A stretch of 64,000 nt of DNA from Sphingomonas hengshuiensis (GTDB lineage: Bacteria > Pseudomonadota > Alphaproteobacteria > Sphingomonadales > Sphingomonadaceae). Under the pieces are notes generated by a model that had not been told where the DNA came from, searched no databases, and saw only the letters and a program-made list of their open reading frames with translations. The DNA is taken from the NCBI RefSeq assembly GCF_000935025.1, contig NZ_CP010836.1, positions 434,001 to 498,000 on the forward strand, in the 5' to 3' direction. Both the position numbers and the translations under genes were made by a program. Shown piece after piece: positions 1 through 9,804 of the stretch; within the stretch, counting starts at the first letter, position 1; each line of letters starts with the position of its first letter.

Positions 1-875
1 AAATAGGGCGGCTCGACCGAGGCAGTGAAGCCGGTGAAGTCCTGGCGCGGGCGGAAATGCCAATATTGCGCGCGGATGTTGACGTTGTCGGCGGGGCGCA
101 GCAGCGCGACGACGCGGATATCGTCGTTCTTGGCGCCGTTGACGCCCTTCTGGTCCGGAGTGCCGTCATAGGCGCCGAAATAGGCGTCGGCCCAGCCCTT
201 GTCCTGCGAGAAGCCGCCGCTGACGCGGACCGCGAGGCGATCCTTGATGATCGGCACCGAAACTGCACCGGCAAAGCCATAGTTCAGGCTGTCGGCACCC
301 TGCGTCTTGGTCGATTCGGCCTCGAACGCGTACTGGACCTTTTCGAGGTCCGGATCGCGGGTGTGGAAGATGAACACGCCGCCCGACGAGCCCTGGCCAT
401 ACAGCGTGCCCTGCGGCCCGCGCAGCACTTCGACGCGCTCCATGTCGAGGAAGCGCACCGGCGGCGCGATGCCGAAATTGGTGACGATGAAGGGCGTGTC
501 GTCGAGATAATAGCCGATCGGCGAGTCGCCGTTCTGGGTGACGTTACCGCGCAGATTGTAGAAGCGCGACCCGTTCGACTGGCGGAAGCCCTCGGCGGCG
601 CCGGGGATGCTCGACACCAGATCGCCGATCGTGGTGATGTTGCGCTCCTTCAGCTCCTCGCCCGTGAACGCCTGGATCGCCATCGGCACCGACTGGAGCG
701 TCTGCGCCGCCCCCTTCTGCGCGGTGACGACGATCTCCTGCGTGTCCTCGACCGAAGACCGCGACGTCGATTGTTGCTCGGTGGTGGGTTCGGCGGCGGT
801 TTGCGCCGAGGCGGCGTGCGACACCAGCGCGCTCGCGATCGCGAACGACGCGGCTGCAGCGTAATATAGTTTCAT
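1..875 (-). CDS. TonB-dependent receptor, N-terminal part (3' end outside window)
   Basis: Outer-membrane receptor that takes up a large substrate with TonB-derived energy. About 291 residues are visible. They begin with a signal peptide (hydrophobic stretch ending SHAASAQ), then a TonB box-like EIVVTAQKG near residue 47 and the plug domain (IPGAAEGFRQ, the VEVLRGPQGTLYG signature, GGVFIF), and then early barrel strands. The gene continues past base 1. Two in-frame ATGs lie at 884 and 875; I chose 875 because AGGG and GAGG lie upstream at usable spacing, while 884 has none. Two LacI-type palindromes upstream suggest control by sugar availability. The substrate cannot be read from this fragment. 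Confidence 0.9.
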   Translation of the reverse strand, partial: MKLYYAAAASFAIASALVSHAASAQTAAEPTTEQQSTSRSSVEDTQEIVVTAQKGAAQTLQSVPMAIQAFTGEELKERNITTIGDLVSSIPGAAEGFRQSNGSRFYNLRGNVTQNGDSPIGYYLDDTPFIVTNFGIAPPVRFLDMERVEVLRGPQGTLYGQGSSGGVFIFHTRDPDLEKVQYAFEAESTKTQGADSLNYGFAGAVSVPIIKDRLAVRVSGGFSQDKGWADAYFGAYDGTPDQKGVNGAKNDDIRVVALLRPADNVNIRAQYWHFRPRQDFTGFTASVEPPY

Positions 876-901
876 ATTCCTCATCCCTGCGATTTGTTTT
901 C

Positions 902-913
902 TCAATCGATTGC
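902..913. promoter_or_regulatory. LacI-family-like operator, site 1
   Basis: The sequence TCAATCGATTGC contains a perfect 10-bp palindrome (CAATCGATTG, 903-912) with a central CG, the layout used by many LacI-family repressors. It lies 27 bp upstream of the receptor ATG at 875 and shares its core with the second site at 993-1004. The regulator is not in the window. Confidence 0.5.
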
Positions 914-992
914 ATAAAGGGTTTCAGGGCGATTGGTCAAGCGGGTTGGCAAAGGGCGCAGCACCGCAACGCCGCAAAACCGGCTAATTCCT

Positions 993-1004
993 GCAATCGT
1001 TTGC
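993..1004. promoter_or_regulatory. LacI-family-like operator, site 2
   Basis: GCAATCGTTTGC fits the pattern GCAA-n-CG-n-TTGC and matches site 1 in 10 of 12 positions. The two centres are 91 bp apart, which would allow looping by a LacI-type tetramer. Site 2 lies between the receptor gene and the 3' end of glmM, so the receptor is the only plausible target. Confidence 0.5.
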
Positions 1005-1067
1005 TATTGGCTGTAATATTGCCACAGGCGCCCTGCGGCCCCGCGCAGGCCCGGGCGCGTCGCGCGC

Positions 1068-2408
1068 TTAACCCGCGGCCACGCGCACCGCGTCGCAGAT
1101 CCGGTCGACGACGGCATGCACCTGCGCGGCGTCGTCGCCCTCGGCCATCACCCGGATCACCGGCTCGGTGCCCGAGGGCCGGATGACCAGCCTGCCGCGC
1201 CCCGCCAGCTCGGCCTCGGCGCCGGCGATCACCTCCTGTACTGCGATCGCGTCGAGCGGCTTGCCGCCCTTGAAGCGGACATTCTTGAGCAATTGCGGCA
1301 GCGGATCGAAGCGGTGGAGGACTTCGCTTGCAGGCGCGTCCGCGCGGACCAGTTCGGCCAGCACCTGGAGCGCCGCGACCAGCCCGTCGCCGGTGGTGGC
1401 ATAGTCCGACAGGATGATGTGCCCGCTCTGCTCGCCGCCGACATTATAGCCCGATCCGCGCATCTTCTCCAGCACATGGCGGTCGCCGACCGCGGTGCGG
1501 ACCAGCCCCAGCCCCTGTGCGGACAGATGCCGCTCCAGCCCAAGGTTGGACATCACCGTCGCGACCAGCCCGCCCCCGGCCAGCCGCCCCTGCCGTGCCC
1601 AGCCGGTGGCGATCAGCGCCATCAGCTGGTCGCCGTCGATCACCCGCCCGGTCTCGTCGACGACGATCAGCCGGTCGGCATCGCCGTCCAGCGCGATCCC
1701 GATCGCCGCCCCGCTGGCGACCACGGTCTCGCACAGCGTATCGGGCGCCGTCGATCCGACGCCGTCGTTGATGTTCTTGCCATTGGGGCTGACGCCGATC
1801 GCGATGACGTCGGCGCCGAGTTCCCACAATGCCGAGGGGGCGACCTGATACGCCGCGCCGTTCGCGCAATCGACGACGATCTTGAGCCCGTCGAGCCGCA
1901 GGTCGGCGGGGAAGGTCGACTTGGCGAAGTGGATATAGCGCCCGCGGGCATCCTCCACGCGGCGCGCGCGCCCGATATCGGCGGAGGCGGCGAGCGGCAC
2001 CTCGCCATCGATCAGCGCCTCGATCGCGGCTTCGTCCTCGTCCGACAGCTTGTATCCATCGGGGCCGAACAGCTTGATCCCGTTATCGGCATAGGGGTTA
2101 TGGCTGGCGGAGATCATCACCCCCATGTCGGCGCGCATCGAATGCGTCAGCATCGCCACCGCAGGCGTCGGCATCGGGCCGACCAGCACTACGTCCATCC
2201 CCACGCTGGTGAACCCCGCGACCATCGCGTTTTCGAGCATATAGCCCGAAAGCCGCGTGTCCTTGCCGATCACCACCCGGTGACGGTGATCGCCGCGCCG
2301 GAAATGCGCGCCCGCCGCCATGCCGACCTTCATCGCCATCGCCGCGGTCATCGGATGGGCGTTGGTCGCGCCGCGGATTCCGTCCGTCCCGAAATATTTT
2401 CTTGCCAT
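1068..2408 (-). CDS. glmM: Phosphoglucosamine mutase GlmM
   Basis: Interconverts glucosamine-6-phosphate and glucosamine-1-phosphate, a cytoplasmic step towards UDP-GlcNAc for peptidoglycan and lipopolysaccharide. It has 446 residues, the usual family length. It starts [13 protein letters not shown], the conserved GlmM N-terminus, which fixes the start at 2408 although the frame stays open further upstream. The catalytic phosphoserine loop [13 protein letters not shown] is intact, followed by the metal-binding DGDADR and the C-terminal phosphate-binding RPSGTEP. It is divergent from the symporter gene, with 71 bp between the starts. Confidence 0.97.
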   Translation of the reverse strand: MARKYFGTDGIRGATNAHPMTAAMAMKVGMAAGAHFRRGDHRHRVVIGKDTRLSGYMLENAMVAGFTSVGMDVVLVGPMPTPAVAMLTHSMRADMGVMISASHNPYADNGIKLFGPDGYKLSDEDEAAIEALIDGEVPLAASADIGRARRVEDARGRYIHFAKSTFPADLRLDGLKIVVDCANGAAYQVAPSALWELGADVIAIGVSPNGKNINDGVGSTAPDTLCETVVASGAAIGIALDGDADRLIVVDETGRVIDGDQLMALIATGWARQGRLAGGGLVATVMSNLGLERHLSAQGLGLVRTAVGDRHVLEKMRGSGYNVGGEQSGHIILSDYATTGDGLVAALQVLAELVRADAPASEVLHRFDPLPQLLKNVRFKGGKPLDAIAVQEVIAGAEAELAGRGRLVIRPSGTEPVIRVMAEGDDAAQVHAVVDRICDAVRVAAG

Positions 2409-2479
2409 GCTTCGCCCGTTTGCGTCCTTGTGGCGTTTCGTGCCCGCATCGATAGCGGCGAAAACCACAAAGGGCGAGC

Positions 2480-3745
2480 ATGTCGCAACCTACCCGAATC
2501 CTCCTCTCGCTGATCGTCGGACTGACCGTCGGCGCGCTCCTTGCCGGCTATGCGCCCGAAACCGGGCTGGCGGTCGCCGAATGGGCGCAGCCGGTGGGGC
2601 AGGCCTGGCTCAACGGGCTGCAGATGACGATCGTGCCGCTGGTCGTCGCGCTGCTGATCACCGGCGTCACCGCCACTGCCGAGGCGGCGCAGGCCGGGCG
2701 GCTCGCGGGGCGGGCGATCGGGATGTATGTCGGGCTGCTGTTCCTGTCCGCCAGTGCTGCCGCCGTGCTCACCCCGCTGTTCCTCCAGATCGCGCCGCTG
2801 CCGCAGGAATCGGCGGCGAGCCTGCGCGCCGCGCTGGTCGGGGCGGAGGCGATCGGGCCGGTGCCGCCGCTGGGCGAGTTCCTGGCGGCGGTCATCCCCG
2901 CCAACATCGTCAAGGCCGCTGCCGACAATGCCTTTCTCTCGCTGATCATCTTCTCGCTGATCTTCGCCTTCGCGATCACCCGCGTCGGCGCCGAGGCGCG
3001 CGCGACGATGACTCACTTCTTCGTCGCGGTGCGCGACGTGATGCTGGTGGTGATCAACTGGGTGCTGTGGGTCGGCCCGATCGGGGTGTTCGCGCTGGCG
3101 CTGGTAGTGGGTGCCAGGGCGGGGACCGGGGCGTTCGGCGCGCTGATCCACTATATCCTCGTCGTCGCGGGGGTGGGATTCGTCGTCGCCTTGTTCGCCT
3201 ATCCGGCGGCGGTGATCGGCGGGCGGATCGGGCTTGCCCGCTATGCCCGCGCCGCGCTGCCCAGCCAGGCGGTGGCGTTCAGCACCCAGTCGTCGCTCGC
3301 GACGCTGCCGGTGATGATCGAAGGCGCGAGTGCGATCCGCATACCCGTCGCAGTATCGGGGGTCACGCTGCCGCTCGCCGTCGCGATCTTTCGCGCGACC
3401 GGGCCGGCGATGAACTTCGCGGTCGCGATCTATGTCGCCGAATGGTTCGGCGTACCGCTGAGCCCCGCGACGCTCGCGGTGGGGACGGTGGTCGCGACGC
3501 TGACTTCGCTCGGGTCGGTCAGCCTGCCCGGCACCGTCAGCTATGTCAGCGCGATCGCCCCCGTCGCGGCGACGATCGGCGCCCCGGTGGCGCCGCTGGG
3601 GCTGCTCGTCGCGGTCGAGACGCTGCCCGACATCATGCGGACGGTGGGCAACGTCACCTGGGACCTGGCGGCGACGGCATGGCTGTCGCGCGGCGCCGGC
3701 GACGTGCCGATGGACGAGGCGGACGAGATCGTGCTGCGCGAGTAG
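2480..3745 (+). CDS. Dicarboxylate/amino acid:cation symporter (DAACS family)
   Basis: Inner-membrane sodium- or proton-coupled symporter of the glutamate/C4-dicarboxylate family, 421 residues. Multiple hydrophobic segments and the hairpin motif [11 protein letters not shown] (about residue 270), corresponding to the serine-rich hairpin of GltP/DctA, identify the family. The later segment [15 protein letters not shown] occupies the place of the substrate- and cation-binding helix. The substrate, glutamate/aspartate versus succinate-type acids, is not decided by sequence alone. It stands alone, divergent from glmM, and is followed by an inverted-repeat element. Confidence 0.9.
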   Translation: MSQPTRILLSLIVGLTVGALLAGYAPETGLAVAEWAQPVGQAWLNGLQMTIVPLVVALLITGVTATAEAAQAGRLAGRAIGMYVGLLFLSASAAAVLTPLFLQIAPLPQESAASLRAALVGAEAIGPVPPLGEFLAAVIPANIVKAAADNAFLSLIIFSLIFAFAITRVGAEARATMTHFFVAVRDVMLVVINWVLWVGPIGVFALALVVGARAGTGAFGALIHYILVVAGVGFVVALFAYPAAVIGGRIGLARYARAALPSQAVAFSTQSSLATLPVMIEGASAIRIPVAVSGVTLPLAVAIFRATGPAMNFAVAIYVAEWFGVPLSPATLAVGTVVATLTSLGSVSLPGTVSYVSAIAPVAATIGAPVAPLGLLVAVETLPDIMRTVGNVTWDLAATAWLSRGAGDVPMDEADEIVLRE

Positions 3746-3760
3746 TTGGCGGCGGGCTGA

Positions 3761-3934
3761 GAAGGTTTTTTCGCGCAAAGACGCAAAGGCGCAAAGAGGG
3801 TTTGCCCGGCCCGCGCGCTTTTCAGACAATCGGCGCGACAGCGCCCCTGATGCGAGCGCCGCACGCCTCTCCAGAGCAGCCACTGGGGCTCTTCTTTTTC
3901 TTAGCGCCTTTGCGTCTTTGCGCGAAAAACCTTC
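3761..3934. repeat. Long inverted-repeat element with CGCAAAG arms
   Basis: This fills the 308-bp gap between the symporter and the esterase. The left arm (3761-3799) carries GCGCAAAGACGCAAAGGCGC. The right arm (3899-3934) is its reverse complement, and both end in GAAGG/CCTTC. About 100 bp of unrelated sequence separates them. I see no gene inside. A relative with diverged arms lies at 58507-58713. Confidence 0.7.
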
Positions 3935-4053
3935 TTCCCTGCGCTCCTTTGCCGCGAACAACGGAGTCATTGACGCGCCCCTGTGCCTCCCGCCTTATGC
4001 GCCCTGCGGCCAACGAGTCGCGCCGCCGGGCGGGCAACAGGGGAGAGGCAAGC

Positions 4054-5559
4054 ATGCACCATCACAAATTCGCGCGCGTCGCGCTCGCGCTCGCGATGAT
4101 CGCGACCCCGATCGCCGCCGCGCAGGACGCCCCGCGCCGCATGACCAGCGACCAGGCACAGGCGCAGATGATGGCGCAGCTCGGCATCCAGGCGATGATC
4201 CCCGGCCCGAGCGGCGACGAAAATGCGCCGAACCACGCCAATTATGACGAGGCGCTCGCCAACCCGTTTCCAACGCTCCCCGACCCGCTGACCACCAACG
4301 CCGGGCGGAAGGTCACCACCGCCGACCAATGGTGGAAGCTGCGCCGGCCCGAAATCGTCGAGGGCTTCGAGCGCGAAGTCTATGGCCGCGTGCCCGCCAC
4401 CGCCCCGCGCATCCGCTGGACCGTCACGGCGACCGATCGCGAGCGGATCGGCTTCACCCCGGTGATCGCGCGGCGCGTGATCGGCCATGCCGACAACGCC
4501 GCCGCACCCGGTATCACGGTCGACATCCGGATGGTCGTGGTGACGCCCGCCAACGCCAAGGGGCCGGTGCCGCTGTTGATCCTGTTCGGTCGCGACGATT
4601 TCCCCGCGCCGTCGCAACCGACGCGCACCGAGTTCGAGCGGATCGACGCCGCGATCAAGAAAGCGCTGGTCGCGCAGGACCCCGGGCTCGCCGCGATCTT
4701 TGCCGCGCACCCCGCCTATCCGCTCGCGCAGGAGCCGCCCTTCCGCTTTCCCGAGCGCGACGCGCGCGGCGACCTGCCTCGCACCGACCAGCTCATCGCG
4801 GCGGGCTGGGGCTATGCGCTGCTCGATCCGGGGACGATCCAGCCCGACAGCGGCGAGGGGCTGACCGAGGGGGTGATCGGCCTGTCCACCCGCGGCCAGC
4901 CGCGCAAGCCCGACGATTGGGGCGTGCTGCGCGCCTGGGGCTGGGGCGCCAGCCGCGCGCTCGATTATCTCGCGACCGATCCGACGATCGACGCCGCGCG
5001 GATCGGAGTCGAGGGCGTGTCGCGCTATGGCAAGGCGGCGTTGGTCGCGGCGGCGTTCGACGAGCGGTTCGCGGTGGTGCTCGTCGGATCGTCGGGCAAG
5101 GGCGGCGCCACGCTGCTGCGGCGCAATTTCGGCGAGGCGGTGGCCAGCCTGACCGGCGGCGAGCATTATTGGATGGCGGGCAATTTCCTCAAATATGGGG
5201 CGGCAAAGGCGGACACGCTGCGCAACGCGGGCGACCTGCCGGTCGATTCGCACGAGCTGATCGCGCTGGTCGCGCCGCGCGCAGTGTTCCTCAGCTATGG
5301 CATCCCCGAACAGGGCGACGCCCGCTGGCTCGACCAGCGCGGCAGTTTCATGGCGGCGATGGCGGCGGGGCCGGTGTTCGAACTGCTCGGCGTGAAGGAC
5401 CTGGGCGTGGGGTACGACTATCGCGCAGCGGTGCTACCGCCGGTGAATAGCGGGCTGCTCGACGGGCGGCTGGCGTGGCGCCAGCATGACGGCGGGCATA
5501 CCGACCAGCCGAACATGCGCTATTTCATCCCCTGGGCGGACCGGCAATTGGGGCGGTAG
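4054..5559 (+). CDS. Secreted CE15-like glucuronoyl esterase / alpha-beta hydrolase
   Basis: Predicted to cleave ester bonds between glucuronic acid and alcohols, as carbohydrate esterase family 15 enzymes do on lignin-carbohydrate complexes. It has 501 residues with a signal peptide (VALALAMIATPIAAAQ). The nucleophile motif GVSRYGKAA places Ser323 in the arginine-containing elbow typical of CE15 (GxSRxGK). A late histidine motif HDGGHTDQPN (His482) fits the catalytic His. The ATG at 4054 has the strong Shine-Dalgarno GGGAGAGG at 4041-4048. The family call is from motif recognition; an annotation as acetylxylan esterase-like hydrolase would also be reasonable. Confidence 0.75.
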   Translation: MHHHKFARVALALAMIATPIAAAQDAPRRMTSDQAQAQMMAQLGIQAMIPGPSGDENAPNHANYDEALANPFPTLPDPLTTNAGRKVTTADQWWKLRRPEIVEGFEREVYGRVPATAPRIRWTVTATDRERIGFTPVIARRVIGHADNAAAPGITVDIRMVVVTPANAKGPVPLLILFGRDDFPAPSQPTRTEFERIDAAIKKALVAQDPGLAAIFAAHPAYPLAQEPPFRFPERDARGDLPRTDQLIAAGWGYALLDPGTIQPDSGEGLTEGVIGLSTRGQPRKPDDWGVLRAWGWGASRALDYLATDPTIDAARIGVEGVSRYGKAALVAAAFDERFAVVLVGSSGKGGATLLRRNFGEAVASLTGGEHYWMAGNFLKYGAAKADTLRNAGDLPVDSHELIALVAPRAVFLSYGIPEQGDARWLDQRGSFMAAMAAGPVFELLGVKDLGVGYDYRAAVLPPVNSGLLDGRLAWRQHDGGHTDQPNMRYFIPWADRQLGR

Positions 5560-5645
5560 GGGGCGGCGCCCAAAACGCTCTGTTCCCGGCGTCGAGGATG
5601 GCGCTAAGCTAGGCGCTCGTCCGCCCCCCGCCGAAAGACCCGCCG

Positions 5646-5870
5646 ATGCTGGAAATGCGCCCCGACTGCGAACGCTGCGGCGTCGATCTCCCCGCCGATG
5701 AGGGCGGGGCGTTCATCTGCTCGTTCGAATGCACCTTCTGCGCCAACTGCACCGATGCACTGGACGAACGCTGCCCCAATTGCGGCGGCGAACTGCTCGA
5801 CCGCCCGGCAAGAGTAGACGCCGCACTGGAACGCCACCCCGCGTCCACGGAGCGGCGGGGCCCAGGCTAA
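5646..5870 (+). CDS. DUF1272 small cysteine-rich protein
   Basis: A 74-residue protein with four paired cysteine motifs: CERC (8-11), a CSFECTFC stretch (25-32), CANC and CPNC. This matches the DUF1272 pattern, a probable zinc-ribbon-like fold of unknown function. It stands alone after the esterase gene and is followed by a block of palindromic repeats. Function is not known. Confidence 0.8.
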   Translation: MLEMRPDCERCGVDLPADEGGAFICSFECTFCANCTDALDERCPNCGGELLDRPARVDAALERHPASTERRGPG

Positions 5871-5872
5871 CA

Positions 5873-5897
5873 ATTCCTCCCCGGAACGGGGAGGAGC
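5873..5897. repeat. Palindromic element, solo arm
   Basis: TTCCTCCCCGGAACGGGGAGG forms a hairpin and equals the terminal arm of the larger elements at 5911-6079, 6098-6235 and 57360-57501. Here only one arm is present, immediately after the DUF1272 stop codon. Confidence 0.65.
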
Positions 5898-5910
5898 CTT
5901 TGGGGTCTAA

Positions 5911-6079
5911 ATTCCTCCCCGGAACGGGGAGGGGGACCGCGCCCGCAGGGCGTGGTGGAGGGGCCCGCCGCGCAGACGGCGGGAGCCGCTATCGGCAAGC
6001 GACCCGCGCGCCTGGCGGCGCGCCCCCTCCACCATGCTGCGCATGGTCCCCCTCCCCGAGACAAGCTCGGGGAGGAATA
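5911..6079. repeat. Sphingomonad-type palindromic element, full copy
   Basis: A 169-bp element starting ATTCCTCCCC and ending GGGGAGGAAT, with subterminal GGGGGACC / GGTCCCCC and GGTGGAGGGG / CCCCTCCACC also inverted. The centre is another dyad. No coding capacity is convincing. It belongs to the same family as the copy between argD and argF. Confidence 0.75.
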
Positions 6080-6097
6080 GTTTTGGGGCGCCGTCTC

Positions 6098-6235
6098 AAT
6101 TCCTCCCCGGAACGGGGAGGGGGACCGCGCCCAAAGGGCGTGGTGGAGGGGCCCGCCGCGCAGACGGCGGGCAACGCCAGCGGCAAGCGACCCCGCACCC
6201 CCCGCCACGCCCCGCGCCCGGCCCCCGCAAACCGC
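6098..6235. repeat. Palindromic element, left half only
   Basis: It repeats the left half of the preceding element almost exactly (arm, GGGGGACCGCGCCC, GTGGAGGGGCCCGCCGCGCAGA) and then loses similarity without the closing right arm, so it looks like a truncated copy. The whole 5871-6462 gap is occupied by these elements plus short direct repeats near 6351-6450. I find no gene there. Confidence 0.65.
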
Positions 6236-6350
6236 TGTCCTACACCCCGGCTTTCGTGCAAAGAACGCCGCGCCATGCAGCAGTCGCTTTGCCCCCTCCC
6301 GACCCGTCCGGCGCCCGCCCCCAATGCCCGGCGCCCGCACGCGCGGAACC

Positions 6351-6450
6351 CTAAACTTCGTAAACTTCGCCTCGTCCCGGCGCCCGCGCGCGGCGACGGT
6401 TTCGGTGGGGGCCGGGATGGCCTAGGACCCTCAACTTCGTCAACTTCGCC
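6351..6450. repeat. Short tandem-like motifs AACTTCG upstream of thiD
   Basis: Two sites, 6351-6371 and 6430-6450, each contain two AACTTCG units spaced ten bases apart (AACTTCGTAAACTTCG and AACTTCGTCAACTTCG). The second ends 12 bases before the thiD start. A similar CTAAACTTCCTAAACTT occurs at 58803-58819. Role unknown. Confidence 0.4.
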
Positions 6451-6462
6451 GGTGGTGGCACG

Positions 6463-7626
6463 ATGAGTATCCCGCGTATCCTGATCATCGCCGGCTCCGA
6501 TTCCGGCGGCGGCGCCGGTATCCAGGCCGATATCAAGACCGTCACGATGCTCGGCGGCCACGCAATGACCGCGATCACCGCGATCACCGCGCAGAACACG
6601 CTCGGCGTCTCCGCCATCCACCCGGTCCCCACCGACATGGTGATCGCCCAGATCGATGCGGTGATCCGCGACATCGGCGTCGATGCGGTCAAGATCGGGA
6701 TGATCGGCTCCGCCCGCACCGCGCTGGCGGTGGCGGAAAAGCTGGGCGAGCTGCCCGGCGCGCCAATGGTGTTCGATCCGGTGATGGTGTCCACCAGCGG
6801 CGCAACGCTCGCCGACGATGCGACGATCGCGGCGTTCGAGCGGCTGATGGACCGCGCCACCGTCGTCACCCCGAACCTGCCCGAACTGGCGGCATTGGGT
6901 GACGATCCGCACGCGCTGGTCGCGGCGCATCGCTGCGCGGTGCTGGTCAAGGGCGGGCATGGCGAGGGCGCCGAGGTCGCCGATCGGCTCTATTCGGTCG
7001 ATCCCGAGGACCCGCCCGAAATCGAATGGCGCGACGCGCGGATCGAGGGCGATTCGACCCATGGCACCGGCTGCACCCTGTCCTCCGCCATCGCCTGCGG
7101 GCTCGCAGCCGAATGGGATTTGCCCGAGGCAGTGGCGCGCGCGCGCCGCTTCGTGCGGATCGCGATGCGCGATGCGGCGGGGCTGGGGCGGGGCCATGGC
7201 CCGATGGCGCAGCAATCGGTGCGGCTCGACCTCAACATGAGCTTTTTCGAGCCCATGCTCAACCAGGTTACCGTGCCCGCAAAGGAACTGGCGGCGAGCG
7301 AGCGCTTCTACCGCCTGCTCGGCCTGCGCCAGATCGTGCGCGCCGCCCCGCGCTATGCCCGGTTCGAGACCGAGGGCGGGGCGACCTTCTCGGTCGCGAC
7401 CGATGAGAGTTACACCGGCCCCGTGGTCTATTTCGAATGCGGCGACCTCGACGTGACGGTCGCCTATCTCCAGCAGCAGGGCGTGGCGTTCGAACAGGAG
7501 CCGCGCGACCAGAAATGGGGCTGGCGCGAGGCGCGGCTGCGCGATCCGGCGGGCAATGCGGTGTGCCTCTACCAGGCGGGCGAGATGCGCCGCTTCCCGC
7601 CCTGGCGGATCGACGACGATGCCTGA
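6463..7626 (+). CDS. thiD: HMP/HMP-P kinase ThiD fused to a VOC-superfamily domain
   Basis: Phosphorylates hydroxymethylpyrimidine and its phosphate in thiamine biosynthesis. Residues 1 to about 255 are a complete Thi[17 protein letters not shown] near the N-terminus and the anion-hole motif [13 protein letters not shown]. With no stop codon the frame continues into about 129 residues (from Met259) of vicinal-oxygen-chelate fold ([36 protein letters not shown]). The usual metal ligands look replaced: NQVTV has Gln where His is common, and VCLYQ has Cys where Glu is common. ThiD normally ends near 265 residues, so this 387-residue form is a genuine fusion in this sequence. The stop overlaps the rnhB start by eight bases. 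Confidence 0.88.
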   Translation: MSIPRILIIAGSDSGGGAGIQADIKTVTMLGGHAMTAITAITAQNTLGVSAIHPVPTDMVIAQIDAVIRDIGVDAVKIGMIGSARTALAVAEKLGELPGAPMVFDPVMVSTSGATLADDATIAAFERLMDRATVVTPNLPELAALGDDPHALVAAHRCAVLVKGGHGEGAEVADRLYSVDPEDPPEIEWRDARIEGDSTHGTGCTLSSAIACGLAAEWDLPEAVARARRFVRIAMRDAAGLGRGHGPMAQQSVRLDLNMSFFEPMLNQVTVPAKELAASERFYRLLGLRQIVRAAPRYARFETEGGATFSVATDESYTGPVVYFECGDLDVTVAYLQQQGVAFEQEPRDQKWGWREARLRDPAGNAVCLYQAGEMRRFPPWRIDDDA

Positions 7627-8296
7627 GCGATCTGGGCCTGACCTGAAGTTCGAGACCAAATACCGGCGGTTGCACAAGGGGCTGGTCGCGGGGGTCGACG
7701 AGGCCGGGCGCGGGCCGCTGGCCGGGCCGGTGGTCGCCGCCGCGGTGGTGCTCGACCCGAAATGCATCCCCGAAGGGATCGACGATTCGAAGGCGCTGAC
7801 CGCGGCCAAGCGCGCCCGGCTCTGCGAGCAACTGCTCGCCTGTGCAAAAGTCGGGGTGGGGATCGCCAGCGTCGAGGAGATCGACCGGCTCAACATCCTG
7901 TGGGCGACGATGCTGGCGATGCAGCGTGCCGTGGACGCGCTGGGCTTCCGCCCCGCCTTCGTGCTGGTCGACGGCAATCGCTGCCCGAACTGGGACCATC
8001 AGAGCCATCCGGTGATCGGCGGCGACGCGCTGTGCCTGTCGATCGCGGCGGCGTCGGTGGTCGCCAAGCACCAGCGCGACTGCATGATGGAGGCGCTCGA
8101 CGCCGAGCATCCGGGCTATGGCTGGCGCTCGAACAAGGGCTATGCCGCGAAGGTCCATCAGGAAGCGCTGCGCCGGCTGGGCCCGACCCCACACCACCGC
8201 CGCAGCTTCGCGCCGGTCGCACAGGCCGAGCTGGATTTCGGGCCATGCGTCGCCGAATCGGTCGCACGCGGCGGCGAGGCGATCCATCTTGGGTAA
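7619..8296 (+). CDS. rnhB: Ribonuclease HII
   Basis: Cleaves RNA in RNA-DNA hybrids and single ribonucleotides in DNA. It has 225 residues starting [17 protein letters not shown]. The motif [15 protein letters not shown] carries the first catalytic Asp-Glu pair. Later acidic residues lie in [12 protein letters not shown], and [16 protein letters not shown] is the typical family helix. I chose the ATG at 7619, which overlaps the end of thiD, because earlier in-frame codons would add an arginine-rich tail read from thiD in another frame. It lies directly upstream of the ccrM control region. Confidence 0.95.
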   Translation: MPERSGPDLKFETKYRRLHKGLVAGVDEAGRGPLAGPVVAAAVVLDPKCIPEGIDDSKALTAAKRARLCEQLLACAKVGVGIASVEEIDRLNILWATMLAMQRAVDALGFRPAFVLVDGNRCPNWDHQSHPVIGGDALCLSIAAASVVAKHQRDCMMEALDAEHPGYGWRSNKGYAAKVHQEALRRLGPTPHHRRSFAPVAQAELDFGPCVAESVARGGEAIHLG

Positions 8297-8310
8297 TCGG
8301 ACAAAGCCTG

Positions 8311-9628
<1,318 letters not shown>

Positions 9629-9635
9629 TCTAAGT

Positions 9636-9747
9636 TCCCCTTCCGCTTGCGGGAGGGGTTAGGGGAGGGCCTGACGTAGCGATCTGCGGTGCTGTCGCGA
9701 TCCTTCCCCTGGCCCCTCCCCCGACCCCTCCCGCAAGCGGAAGGGGA
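9636..9747. repeat. Inverted-repeat element with CCCCTTCCGC termini, copy 1
   Basis: It begins TCCCCTTCCGCTTGCGGGAG and ends with the reverse complement. Each arm is itself a hairpin. The inner arms differ: left GGTTAGGGGAGGG, right CCCTCCCCCGACC. This asymmetry gives the element an orientation. It lies between ccrM and folP. A second copy in opposite orientation lies at 25058-25157. Confidence 0.75.
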
Positions 9748-9804
9748 GCGCTCTGGGCACCCGCCGCGCTTTTCTCGCATCCTCAGTATCGGTAGGAAGC
9801 GCGC

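Noticed and set aside
2348..3970. A 540-codon minus-strand open frame opposite the symporter
   Set aside because: Composition is dominated by Arg and Asp without motifs, while the plus strand encodes a standard membrane transporter.
5871..6462. Possible CRISPR array
   Set aside because: The repeats are palindromic, unequal in spacing and partly truncated, with no regular spacers or cas genes.
6236..6462. TPP riboswitch upstream of thiD
   Set aside because: The conserved CTGAGA-type thi-box elements are absent; the stretch holds only repeats.
5989..7977. A 662-codon open frame on the minus strand opposite thiD and rnhB
   Set aside because: It is a high-GC antisense frame. The plus strand carries clear ThiD, VOC and RNase HII motifs, and the antisense translation is Arg/His/Ala-rich with no family pattern.
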